Assembly (NCBI GenBank): GCA_042218115.1
Contig: JBDGRJ010000023.1
Span: 1 to 10,458 of the forward strand
DNA: 10,458 nucleotides
Reading direction: 5' to 3'
Origin: JBDGRJ01 sp042218115
GTDB lineage: Bacteria; Patescibacteriota; Patescibacteriia; Magasanikbacterales; UBA922
Made by a program: the position numbers and the translations under genes. The notes under the pieces are model-generated. The model searched no databases. It was not told where the DNA came from and worked only from the letters and a program-made list of their open reading frames with translations. This document shows positions 1 through 5,415 of this stretch, piece by piece; within the stretch, counting starts at the first letter, position 1; every line of letters starts with the position of its first letter.

Positions 1-106
1 ATCTGCCTGAGTACGATGAAAGGGCTGCGCCAGCAATTATCAGGCTTCCAAACAGCAGAATTCCTACTGCTACAGCCCAAACCGGTATACCTAAACCGAG
101 CACCAT
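1..106 (-). CDS. N-terminus of a membrane protein (partial)
   Basis: Reading leftward from ATG at 106, an open frame of 35 codons runs off the window edge without a stop. It starts MVLGLGIPVWAVAVG and continues as an almost uninterrupted hydrophobic segment (about residues 3-29) ending in small and polar residues (ALSSYSGR). This fits one N-terminal transmembrane helix or an uncleaved signal anchor. No ATG, GTG or TTG lies upstream in frame before the TAA near 145, so the start is reasonably fixed. No good SD is seen; a weak TTTA-type AT stretch at 134-142 could serve a near-leaderless start. The family cannot be told from 35 residues. It is too short for a confident gene call, but an archaeal promoter-like region upstream and the strong hydrophobicity make it plausible. 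Confidence 0.45.
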   Translation of the reverse strand, partial: MVLGLGIPVWAVAVGILLFGSLIIAGAALSSYSGR

Positions 107-224
107 AACTTGTTGCGAAATTATTACCGCGTGTTCATAAACTTAATCAAAGTCTCCTAGGCGGCTTAGGTTATCTTCAGCCAATTAATAAATCAAATTT
201 CATTATATTTCCGGATAACATTAT

Positions 225-234
225 NNNNNNNNNN
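225..234. other. Assembly gap (10 N)
   Basis: Ten consecutive N mark a scaffold join or unresolved bases. The sequence ttat stands on both sides of the gap (221-224 and 235-238), which may mean that contig ends overlap or that an AT-rich repeat broke the assembly. Nothing should be inferred across it. The gene-poor interval 107-314 that contains it shows no credible gene in the bases given. Its only structure is a 15-bp imperfect palindrome at 156-170 (CCTAGGC-G-GCTTAGG, one G.T pair) and scattered AT-rich tracts. Confidence 0.95.
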
Positions 235-314
235 TTATCGCTATTGTCCTAGTTTAGCCAACATAAGGTTTAATAATAGGTAAGAAGGAATATGAACAAT
301 CTAAATTTCAATTC

Positions 315-866
315 CTAGGTTCTATCTATTCCAGATAATTTCTGCTCGATTGAAGATAATACTTGATCAGCCCTTGACTGCTGATCATCAACTTTCTTGA
401 TTATAGTAGCTGTTTCCTCCATATCGTGCTGCGCAACTTTCTCGTGGTTTATTTCTTGCTTAATCTTTTCTTCTATATCAGATATCTCCTCTTCCAGAGT
501 TTCAGCTTCGTTTAAAGCTCCCTCAATATCCTGTTTGATCTGATTTATTTCCCGCTCAAGTTGTTCATCTTGAACATTCCCTCTTAACTCATCAAGAAGG
601 CTTCCAGATTCCCTTTGCTGTCGCTTCTCTCTCAGGTCCTCCAATAGATTACCTATCTCTGATTCTTTTTGCTCCAGATCGGCTAACTTTTGTTCAGCAT
701 CTTTAGCTTCCTGAATTACTTGCTCATCTATCTGGATAACATCTTTTAATTCATTAATTTCATCTTGAGCATCGTTTATAATCTGATCAAGCTCCTTTCT
801 TTCTTTCTCACTGGATTTTACCAAACTATGTATCTCATTCATTATTCCGCCTTCAGAAGTAGCCAT
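315..866 (-). CDS. Acidic coiled-coil protein, unknown family
   Basis: A 183-residue protein that is almost entirely charged heptad-like helix from about residue 8 to 178 (runs of E, D, K, Q and R with spaced I, L and V; for example LEREINQIKQDIEGAL and LEEEISDIEEKIKQEI). There is no signal peptide, membrane segment, cysteine or tryptophan. Expect a soluble, elongated dimer or oligomer, as seen in SMC/Rad50-like arms, prefoldin-like or tethering proteins, but no nucleotide-binding motif or other defining domain is present. The start at 866 (MATSEGG) is preferred over the internal ATG at 842 because AGGTGA stands 6 nt upstream and a TATA box lies about 38 nt upstream. It stands alone: the DUF357 gene upstream on the same strand ends 99 nt before. 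The product is real by promoter, SD and codon use; its function is not recognised. Confidence 0.75.
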   Translation of the reverse strand: MATSEGGIMNEIHSLVKSSEKERKELDQIINDAQDEINELKDVIQIDEQVIQEAKDAEQKLADLEQKESEIGNLLEDLREKRQQRESGSLLDELRGNVQDEQLEREINQIKQDIEGALNEAETLEEEISDIEEKIKQEINHEKVAQHDMEETATIIKKVDDQQSRADQVLSSIEQKLSGIDRT

Positions 867-872
867 TTAATT

Positions 873-912
873 TCACCTAACTGATAATATATCAAACCTT
901 ATTTAAATATGT
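873..912 (-). promoter_or_regulatory. Promoter and SD of the coiled-coil gene
   Basis: On the minus strand an archaeal TATA box, ATATTTAAAT (about 900-910), precedes the start. TATA spacing predicts transcription starting near 880, giving a leader of about 14 nt. That leader holds a good SD, AGGTGA (873-878), 6 nt before the ATG at 866. This decides the start codon of the coiled-coil gene. Confidence 0.7.
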
Positions 913-921
913 TATCAAAAC

Positions 922-940
922 CTCACAAGTACTCACAAGT
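922..940 (-). repeat. Tandem 9-bp direct repeat upstream of a TATA box
   Basis: CTCACAAGT occurs twice (922-930 and 932-940), with a period of 10 bp or one helical turn. On the minus strand it reads ACTTGTGAG twice and lies 12-30 bp upstream of the TATA box of the coiled-coil gene, where archaeal activators commonly bind. It is also just downstream of the DUF357 stop codon, so a chance or 3'-end role is not excluded. A regulator site is an inference from position and spacing. Confidence 0.4.
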
Positions 941-965
941 CAACTATCATCCCATTCAACTTGAA

Positions 966-1199
966 TTAAAACTTTCCAAGCCTCTCAAGGGTCTCCAGGA
1001 TACCCCATGCATAGACAACCGATTCGAAAGCCCTGACATAATCTTCCTCCTCCAGGAAGTGTTCCGCGTCATCTCGATATGCGATCACGTTCTCCATCTG
1101 CTCAACAGAATCATCACGATTCTCAAGCCTCTCATCCAGCTTATCGAGCCACTTCTGAGTCTCTTCCCTGAGTTTGTTTTTTGTTTCATTCATTGTCAT
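966..1199 (-). CDS. DUF357 family protein
   Basis: A 77-residue acidic protein. Residues 40-75 match the archaeal DUF357 pattern: a helix with AYRDDAEHFLEEEDYVRAFE followed by a second helix, SVVYAWGILETLERLG. The N-terminal 30 residues are a charged helix (KWLDKLDERLENR). DUF357 proteins are small helical archaeal proteins of unknown function, usually 75-90 residues, so this one is full length. The first ATG (1199) overlaps the end of vapC1 by 14 nt; the second ATG (1193) would overlap by 8 nt. Either way translation is probably coupled to the toxin gene and no separate promoter fits. It is the last gene of the vapB1-vapC1-DUF357 unit. Family assignment is from recalled family pattern, not from a search. 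Confidence 0.8.
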   Translation of the reverse strand: MTMNETKNKLREETQKWLDKLDERLENRDDSVEQMENVIAYRDDAEHFLEEEDYVRAFESVVYAWGILETLERLGKF

Positions 1200-1566
1200 T
1201 GACTATCTTGTATTTGAACCCTCCGTAATCTTTAAGCTGTTCAAAGTCTCGATCAAACGTAACTAGTTGCAGAGAGTTTGCTGTAGTTATGGATGCGATC
1301 ATAATATCTAGTATACCGATCATTTGATTTTTCTGCTCCAAGTGATCCAGAATATCAAGGGCAACTTGAACCTCTTTTTCAGAAAATTCTTTCTTTTCAA
1401 TCCTTTCAAGAACACCCATGTTACCGACTCCTCTGAGAACCTCAAGCTTTACAGGTGCAGGTATACAAAGTTTGCCTCCCTTTATGCTGAAGTAATACTC
1501 ACCGGCTCTCTCATCTCCTTCAAGAAAGTTTATGATAAAACTTGAATCAAGTGCGTAGCGCCTCAT
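1186..1566 (-). CDS. vapC: VapC-type PIN-domain ribonuclease toxin 1
   Basis: A PIN-domain toxin of 126 residues when started at ATG 1566 (MRRYALDSSFI). The expected acidic residues are all present: Asp7 in YALDSSF, Glu42 in VKLEVLRG, Asp87 in GILDIMIAS and Asp105 in TFDRDF. These bind the Mg2+/Mn2+ that cleaves RNA (in characterised VapCs, often tRNA or rRNA loops). The frame is open further upstream to 1635, but that stretch is basic, unlike PIN N-termini, and lies inside vapB1, so the start at 1566 (or 1572) is chosen. It overlaps the vapB1 end by 20 nt, the usual antitoxin-first coupling. It should be silent while bound by VapB1 and expressed from the vapB1 promoter with its self-regulatory operator. 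All catalytic residues are intact, so it is probably active. The RNA target is unknown. Confidence 0.88.
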   Translation of the reverse strand: MRRYALDSSFIINFLEGDERAGEYYFSIKGGKLCIPAPVKLEVLRGVGNMGVLERIEKKEFSEKEVQVALDILDHLEQKNQMIGILDIMIASITTANSLQLVTFDRDFEQLKDYGGFKYKIVNDNE

Positions 1567-1777
1567 CAGCATCTTGATTAAATTTCTGTCTGAACTCCTC
1601 GATTTTCTCTCTTGCCTCTTCAGCCTCTTTTTCACCTAGAATTCCAAAGCTCTGCATCAGATTTACTTCTTCATCTTCCGTGACATCTATCACAACCTCC
1701 GAAAAACTCCTATCACCTTTCAGGCTTTTCAGCCTTTCATAGGCTTCCTCCGTGATCGTGATAGTCTTCGTCGCCAT
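1547..1777 (-). CDS. vapB: VapB antitoxin 1 (DUF217-like)
   Basis: A 76-residue antitoxin. The N-terminus MATKTITITEEAYERLKSLK followed by SFSEVVIDV matches the archaeal VapB family once called DUF217 (VAPB_antitox): a DNA-binding beta strand (KTITI) plus two helices. Residues 40-75 are an acidic helical tail (EKEAEEAREKIEEFRQKF) of the kind that wraps the toxin and blocks its active site. An earlier in-frame ATG (1789) would add only MFTC and would lie inside the operator dyad, so 1777 is chosen; this makes the mRNA leaderless, with the TATA-like CTTTAAGTA about 28 nt upstream. It starts 22 nt after the dph5 stop codon and is followed by vapC1 in overlap. Confidence 0.87.
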   Translation of the reverse strand: MATKTITITEEAYERLKSLKGDRSFSEVVIDVTEDEEVNLMQSFGILGEKEAEEAREKIEEFRQKFNQDADEALRT

Positions 1778-1779
1778 AC

Positions 1780-1805
1780 AAGTAAACATACACGTAAGTT
1801 TACTT
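1780..1805 (-). promoter_or_regulatory. VapBC1 operator dyad overlapping the vapB1 promoter
   Basis: A 26-bp dyad centred at 1792.5. The outer arms are AAGTAAAC (1780-1787) and GTTTACTT (1798-1805), perfect over 8 bp; the inner arms are TAC (1789-1791) and GTA (1794-1796). Only the pair 1788/1797 and the central AC break the symmetry. It lies 2 nt upstream of the vapB1 ATG, covers the predicted transcription start and touches the TATA-like CTTTAAGTA (about 1801-1809). It also covers the dph5 stop codon (1800-1802). Such a dyad is what a VapB dimer pair would bind for autorepression; binding itself is inferred. Confidence 0.65.
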
Positions 1806-2501
1806 AAAGTTTTCTATAAACTCTTCCTCCTTGTGGGATTTTTCTCGAGTCAGGATTATGGAGTGAGGCGGAGCTCCAAAAACTGCATCAGCAGCCTGCT
1901 CCAGGCTCATGACTGAAATATCCTGATCTTCCGAGTTTGCTCTCTCCAGCACAACTACCTCTCGATTCGGCTCAACTCCCATCTCGACCAGCTTCTCCGC
2001 TGCCTCATTTGCAGGATAATCGATATCCAGCAATACCAGCGTGTGAAGAGCTATGGAATCGTTCTTCTCAATGTATTCCAGCACGGAACCAGGCCTCGAA
2101 TCTTCGGGAAGGGTCACAGTCCTGCCAAATTTGTAGACGTTCAATCCTGTCTCCGCTACAGAAGTCAGGATAGAAGGCGCATGGATCACCTCCGTCTCGA
2201 TTCCCGCGTCTTCAGCCCTGTGCTTTATGTCGTAATGTGTGGTCGCGGTCAGGGGATCGCCGGAGACAAGGAACGCCACTTCCGAATTCTGAGCCTCTTC
2301 CAAGATCCTGTCCTGCTTCTCAACCTCATCCCTTTCGAGCTTCTCTATCTGCGTTCCTGCTTCCTCTTTAAGCCCCCCTAAGTCGATATTCTCAGTGTTT
2401 GTGTAGAACTCCGCGAAGGCTTTCTCTGCCTCTCTGAGAGCTTCAAGGCCTTTCCCCGTGATCTCTCCGTCATCCAGGCCAAGTCCGATCAGGTAGAGCA
2501 T
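1800..2501 (-). CDS. dph5: Diphthine synthase (Dph5/DphB)
   Basis: SAM-dependent methyltransferase that methylates the 3-amino-3-carboxypropyl-histidine of elongation factor 2, the second stage of diphthamide synthesis in the cytoplasm. It has 233 residues, slightly short for the family (about 250-280). The class III (tetrapyrrole-type) fold is visible: N-terminal MLYLIGLGLDDG, FLVSGDPLTATTHYD at 77-91 (SAM-binding GDP motif), the conserved block VIHAPSILTSVAETGL at 105-120, YKFGRTVTLP at 123-132 and HTLVLLDI at 153-160. The start codon is the only reasonable one and lies 34 bp from the divergent trm5-like ATG. The vapB1 operator overlaps its stop, so read-through from dph5 into vapBC1 is possible. 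Confidence 0.93.
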   Translation of the reverse strand: MLYLIGLGLDDGEITGKGLEALREAEKAFAEFYTNTENIDLGGLKEEAGTQIEKLERDEVEKQDRILEEAQNSEVAFLVSGDPLTATTHYDIKHRAEDAGIETEVIHAPSILTSVAETGLNVYKFGRTVTLPEDSRPGSVLEYIEKNDSIALHTLVLLDIDYPANEAAEKLVEMGVEPNREVVVLERANSEDQDISVMSLEQAADAVFGAPPHSIILTREKSHKEEEFIENFK

Positions 2502-2535
2502 ACAGTTTAATGATTTGGAGCAAAAGCTTTTCTAC
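2502..2535. promoter_or_regulatory. Compact divergent promoter region (dph5 / trm5-like)
   Basis: Only 34 bp separate the two ATGs. On the plus strand AGTTTAATGATT (2504-2515) is a TATA-like element centred about 28 nt before the ATG at 2536, which fits a leaderless mRNA for the methyltransferase. A palindrome, AAAAGCTTTT (2522-2531), lies about 26 nt upstream of the dph5 ATG; it is the only AT-rich element placed to act as that gene's TATA site, and it is weak. The two promoters must overlap face to face. No SD suits either gene. Confidence 0.5.
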
Positions 2536-3564
2536 ATGAACCAGTCACAGCTTGAGGAAAAAGTCAGGGATATATTCGAGCAGGAGGGTTTCGAGCTGGA
2601 GAAATCGGGGGATGTATACATAGCGGAGAATGAAGAGAACAGGCTCGAGATACAGGTCTTCTCCTCCGAAAGTTTCTCAGCTGAAGAAGTTGAAAAGAAA
2701 TCCGAAGCGGGAAGAAAGATCTTTGTCGATGGCAAGTTTTCAGACCTGAAAAACAGGATTGAGGGGGAAGTATCCGTGCTGGAAGAGGAAGAAGAAAGGG
2801 ATGTGGCTGCTCCATCCTACGAGGTGATAGGCAATATAGCGATGATAAACCAGCTTCCCGACGATATGAGTGAGGAGGAAGCGGTTGAGGGAATACTCGA
2901 GCACCAGAACATTGAGACAGTCCTTCTGAAAAAAGAGCCGCTCGAGGGGGAGTTCAGGGTCGGAAGTTACAGAGCTCTGTACGGAGAAGAGACAGAGACA
3001 ACTCACAGGGAATTCGACTGCAGGTTCCGGGTCGATCCAACCGAAGTCTACTTTTCCGAAAGGTTCGGGACGGAGAGGAAGAGAGTCGCGGACCAGGTTG
3101 AAAAAGGAGAGAAAGTTCTGGTGATCGGTGCAGGAGTCGGACCTTTCCCGGTCCTGATAGCGAAACATTCATCTGCCGGGAAAGTCATAGCTGTGGAGAA
3201 AAATCCTGTAGCGGTTGAATACCTCCGGGAGAACATCCAAATGAACAGCGAGGAAGAAGTGGAGGCGGTGGAGGCGGACGGGAAGGAATTTTTGGAAAGT
3301 TCGGGGGAAAAATTTGACAGGATAATAATCCCCATCCCAGAGTTCGCTGAAGAATTTCTTGAGGTTGCGATGGAGAACCTTGCTGATAACGGCGTTATAC
3401 ACTACTATCGTTTTATGGAAAATGGCAATTGGGAAGCGATCGAGAGTGAGATCGAAGACGCAGCATCAGACGCAGGAAGAGAATTCGAGATCAGGGACAG
3501 AGTCAACTGTGGGGACAGAGGTCCAGGAGTAGAGAGAGTTTGTCTGGATATTAAACTTGTGTAG
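2536..3564 (+). CDS. Trm5-like tRNA (guanine37-N1)-methyltransferase
   Basis: Predicted to place the methyl group of SAM on N1 of G37 next to the tRNA anticodon, which prevents +1 frameshifting. With ATG 2536 it has 342 residues. Residues 1-88 form an extra N-terminal alpha/beta domain; 94-185 match the Trm5 D2 domain (SYEVIGNIAMI, FRVGSYRALYGEETETTHRE, DPTEVYFSERFGTERKRV); 190-342 are the Rossmann catalytic domain with motif I VLVIGAGVGPFP (194-205) and the acidic ribose-binding residue in VEKNP (220-224). The Asn-Leu/Pro-Pro motif usual after motif III reads IIPIPE (264-269), with Pro where Asn is expected. The frame extends 7 codons upstream to a TTG (2515), but a leaderless ATG at 2536 fits the promoter. 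A Trm5a/Taw22-type or diverged variant is possible. Its 3' end lies 3 bp from the vapC2 stop on the opposite strand. Confidence 0.82.
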   Translation: MNQSQLEEKVRDIFEQEGFELEKSGDVYIAENEENRLEIQVFSSESFSAEEVEKKSEAGRKIFVDGKFSDLKNRIEGEVSVLEEEEERDVAAPSYEVIGNIAMINQLPDDMSEEEAVEGILEHQNIETVLLKKEPLEGEFRVGSYRALYGEETETTHREFDCRFRVDPTEVYFSERFGTERKRVADQVEKGEKVLVIGAGVGPFPVLIAKHSSAGKVIAVEKNPVAVEYLRENIQMNSEEEVEAVEADGKEFLESSGEKFDRIIIPIPEFAEEFLEVAMENLADNGVIHYYRFMENGNWEAIESEIEDAASDAGREFEIRDRVNCGDRGPGVERVCLDIKLV

Positions 3565-3567
3565 AGT

Positions 3568-3960
3568 TCAGTTCACGATTTCGATATTCTCAAAATCCCG
3601 GCAGTCTGAGTCGAATGTGCAGAGCTTCTCTATATTCAGGGCTTTCATTAGAGCTATGATGCTGCAGTCTGTAAAACTCACTTTTTCGGATTCAAATAAT
3701 TCAGATGCCATGCTGAAAGTTACTGAGTTTGTATGGAGGATATTAATCCCGGATTTCCTGAGGTAATCGGAGAAGTTTTCTGCATCCGAATGATCGAACC
3801 TTGAGAAAATCGTGTTTACAGTTTCCGTGAAAACACGGTCGGAAATGTATACTTCCTCATCCCTTATCTTTCCCATAATCTCTCTCGATTTCTGATGGTG
3901 GTCATCGTCACTGTCGATGAAAGCCAGGAGAAAACTCGTATTTAGGAAGTATCTATCCAT
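3568..3960 (-). CDS. vapC: VapC-type PIN-domain protein 2, first catalytic Asp replaced by Asn
   Basis: A PIN-domain protein of 130 residues from ATG 3960 (MDRYFLNTSFLLAFID). Its start overlaps the vapB2 stop by 8 nt (ATGGATAG), the classic coupled arrangement; the longer upstream frame (from 3984) lies inside vapB2 and is rejected. Three of the four metal-binding acids are present: Glu46 in RVFTETVN, Asp98 in VSFTDCSII and Asp117 in TFDSDCRDF. The first, normally Asp in the opening LDTSFLL, is Asn7 (codon AAT at 3942-3940), one transition from GAT. It may therefore be weak or inactive as a nuclease, or use Asp16/Asp18 instead. It is only distantly similar to vapC1, so the two modules are not a recent duplication. 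Confidence 0.87.
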   Translation of the reverse strand: MDRYFLNTSFLLAFIDSDDDHHQKSREIMGKIRDEEVYISDRVFTETVNTIFSRFDHSDAENFSDYLRKSGINILHTNSVTFSMASELFESEKVSFTDCSIIALMKALNIEKLCTFDSDCRDFENIEIVN

Positions 3961-4174
3961 AGATGTCATCTTCGTACTCTTCACTTAAATTTCCATCTTT
4001 GCCGGATTCAAGAGGTTCAAAATCCATGATACTCTTCTCAGGCTTCACCTCATCAGTAATCCAGTTCAGCAATGCCTCATTGACTGCATCACCCATTCTT
4101 ATTCCTTTTTCATCCGCCACCCTTTTGGCTTTCTCGAATACATTCTCGTCCACATTCCGGATTGTCTTTTGCAT
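3953..4174 (-). CDS. vapB: VapB-like ribbon-helix-helix antitoxin 2
   Basis: A 73-residue antitoxin started at ATG 4174 (MQKTIRNVDENVFEKAKRVA). Residues 1-40 show the ribbon-helix-helix pattern: strand QKTIRNV, helix ENVFEKAKRVADEKG, turn, and helix MGDAVNEALLNWI. Residues 41-73 are an acidic tail (LSEEYEDDIYG) suited to covering the basic groove of the toxin. The open frame continues 27 codons upstream to 4255, but that part is hydrophobic and unlike the family, and it crosses the promoter and operator, so it is left out. A TATA box, CTTTTATTTG, lies about 26 nt upstream, giving a leaderless transcript. It shares little with VapB1, so cross-talk between the modules is unlikely. Confidence 0.84.
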   Translation of the reverse strand: MQKTIRNVDENVFEKAKRVADEKGIRMGDAVNEALLNWITDEVKPEKSIMDFEPLESGKDGNLSEEYEDDIYG

Positions 4175-4187
4175 GACATGTAATGCA
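4170..4187 (-). promoter_or_regulatory. VapBC2 operator dyad on the vapB2 start codon
   Basis: An 18-bp dyad, TGCAT-g-ACATGT-a-ATGCA, with a single mismatched pair (4175/4182), centred at 4178.5. It includes the vapB2 ATG and the predicted transcription start. The TATA box CTTTTATTTG (minus strand, 4195-4204) is centred 26 nt upstream of the ATG. A ribbon-helix-helix dimer of dimers typically binds this kind of palindrome, so autorepression is inferred. Confidence 0.62.
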
Positions 4188-4373
4188 GGTGAAACAAATA
4201 AAAGATTAATTCTGTGGGCAGGTGGTATTAAGTAATAACCTTTTATCTTGTGCATGCGATCTCACTTTCTCTAGAGAAGAGCTCAATCTAAAAACCCGAA
4301 AATACATAGATTTATAATAAATTTACTACCAAATTATTACAGATAATAAGATTACTGCTAATCTTGCATTGTT
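4188..4373. other. AT-rich divergent intergenic region
   Basis: 186 bp between vapB2 and the next + strand gene; no credible gene is seen. It holds the vapB2 TATA box (4195-4204, minus), a hairpin-like GGTATTAAGTAATAACC followed by TTTT (4224-4244), a perfect 12-bp palindrome TTCTCTAGAGAA (4267-4278), the TATA box of the 4374 gene (TTTATAATAAATTTA, 4311-4325, plus) and a hairpin at 4348-4365. The base composition drops here, and the AT-rich accessory half of the window begins. Confidence 0.6.
4311..4365 (+). promoter_or_regulatory. Promoter and leader hairpin of the first ATP-grasp-like gene
   Basis: TTTATAATAAATTTA (4311-4325) is a strong TATA-like box that predicts a start near 4340-4345 and a leader of about 30 nt. 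That leader contains a perfect 7-bp inverted repeat, AAGATTA (4348-4354), loop CTGC, TAATCTT (4359-4365), ending 8 nt before the ATG at 4374. No SD is present. A second AT-rich stretch (4331-4339) could give a shorter leader. The repeat could act as an RNA hairpin near the 5' end or as a DNA operator just downstream of the start. Confidence 0.5.
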
Positions 4374-5366
4374 ATGGAAGAAGATTTGAGAAATCGGTTA
4401 GGATGGCAGCATTCTAAAGACCCTTATCGCCACTTCAGCGATAATCCAATATCTGTAATGACTTATTCTGAGCCGAACAATGGGGCCGAATACAGCTGGA
4501 CAAATGTAGTTCGAAATATATTAGCTGATCCATTAGGATCGAATTCAGAAACCCAACCTGTAGTAAACTGGTGTTCCCATTTCTTTGAACCTGACGAGTG
4601 GGAAGAGATAATGAATTACTTAGATTTCGAAGAATATACAATTTACATATCTCCCGTAGCTTACAAAAATATGAAAACGCACTTCAGAGAGTATTTAAAC
4701 TCAAATAGTGATATAACCACAATCAATCCTCCGGATTTAATCAGAGATCATGAAGATGGCATACTTGAAAATGAAATAGACCATAAATTTGGTATTTCTG
4801 AACTACAAGAGCCTTCATCTATTTATAAGGTGAATATTGTAGGTAGAAATATAGCGAATGCTTTTAAATATGATCTTGAAAACTTTTATGAGTTGAAAGA
4901 CAGCCCTAATGAAGGAATAAATAGAGAATTATTTTTCAATATTGCAGAGGGCAATATATCGAATTTAAATCCCTTAAACGGTAAAAAACAAATTGAAAGT
5001 AATGTATCGGCAGCCATTTACGAGTTTATAGATTTTATTGACAATAATTATGGAGGTAATAAATCTCCATTTGTATTAGGTTTAGAATTGACAAAAAAAG
5101 GAGAAAATGTTACAATTTCTGATGTGAACTTAAATAATAAGGAAGGGTCAGATCTTGTATCGATGTGGCATTTGGACTATGACGATTTAACATCGACTCG
5201 GCTATTTAATTTGATGCAGAATTACTCGAATCAAGAATTCAGAGATTTGACCCAAGATGAAAACTATATTCAGAGGATTAAGCACTATCTTCCGACTTTC
5301 GAGAAAACTCCAGAGGATATAGATAAGTTCTGGAAGGATCTGAGAAGAATTAAATGGCACCAGTAA
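4374..5366 (+). CDS. Degenerate ATP-grasp-like paralogue of the following gene
   Basis: A 330-residue protein related to the 513-residue product that follows. Shared blocks: VMTYSEPNNG (28-37) and QPVVNWCSHFFEPDEW (61-76) align with LMTMSEPEPG and QPPLVNWAYHLHTPETW; INPPDL matches LNPIDV; FVLGLELTKK (233-242) and ISDVNLNNKEGSDLVSMW (248-265) match KIGIDLL and PELNGMPGSGVDLAAMY; the tail LFNLMQNYSNQEF...YIQRIKHYLP (277-307) matches VYNLMRDLS...LYQRILGFYP. Missing is the roughly 110-residue segment with the ATP-grasp entry helix, the ATP-binding lysine and the glycine loop; the metal-binding PELN reads SDVN. It is probably catalytically dead and may be a regulatory or structural partner of its neighbour. 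Codons are more AT-rich than in the left half of the window. No known family name is recognised. Confidence 0.72.
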   Translation: MEEDLRNRLGWQHSKDPYRHFSDNPISVMTYSEPNNGAEYSWTNVVRNILADPLGSNSETQPVVNWCSHFFEPDEWEEIMNYLDFEEYTIYISPVAYKNMKTHFREYLNSNSDITTINPPDLIRDHEDGILENEIDHKFGISELQEPSSIYKVNIVGRNIANAFKYDLENFYELKDSPNEGINRELFFNIAEGNISNLNPLNGKKQIESNVSAAIYEFIDFIDNNYGGNKSPFVLGLELTKKGENVTISDVNLNNKEGSDLVSMWHLDYDDLTSTRLFNLMQNYSNQEFRDLTQDENYIQRIKHYLPTFEKTPEDIDKFWKDLRRIKWHQ

Positions 5367-5380
5367 TATCAAACGAGGAA

Positions 5381-5392
5381 ATATTTTAAAAA
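5381..5392 (+). promoter_or_regulatory. TATA box for the ATP-grasp gene
   Basis: ATATTTTAAAAA lies in the 49-bp gap after the preceding stop codon and is centred about 29 nt before the ATG at 5416. No SD is present, so a leaderless transcript of its own is likely, even though the gene pair is closely spaced and could also be read together. Confidence 0.55.
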
Positions 5393-5415
5393 GGTTTTCA
5401 CTACAACAAAAATTT

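Noticed and set aside
156..170. Imperfect palindrome CCTAGGCGGCTTAGG
   Set aside because: Short, has no loop for an RNA hairpin, and lies near an assembly gap with no gene clearly depending on it.
292..318. A + strand mini-ORF (MNNLNFNS) with an AAGGA-like SD
   Set aside because: Only 8 codons, overlapping the end of the coiled-coil gene; no promoter or conserved feature supports it.
1567..1635. Basic N-terminal extension of VapC1 (MKKRLKRQERK)
   Set aside because: It is the vapB1 coding region read in another frame; PIN domains begin directly at the YALDSSF strand.
2515..2535. TTG start giving 7 more residues to the trm5-like protein
   Set aside because: The TTG lies inside the TATA-like element, whereas ATG 2536 is at the right distance for a leaderless start.
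4224..4244. Hairpin GGTATTAAGTAATAACC followed by TTTT as a terminator
   Set aside because: It needs a bulge, and no + strand gene ends upstream of it.
4175..4255. 27-residue N-terminal extension of VapB2
   Set aside because: It runs through the TATA box and operator, is hydrophobic and does not fit a ribbon-helix-helix antitoxin.
4267..4278. Perfect 12-bp palindrome TTCTCTAGAGAA as an operator
   Set aside because: It is 33 bp upstream of the TATA box and could be a regulator site, but a lone 12-bp palindrome in AT-rich DNA is weak evidence; recorded only in the intergenic entry.
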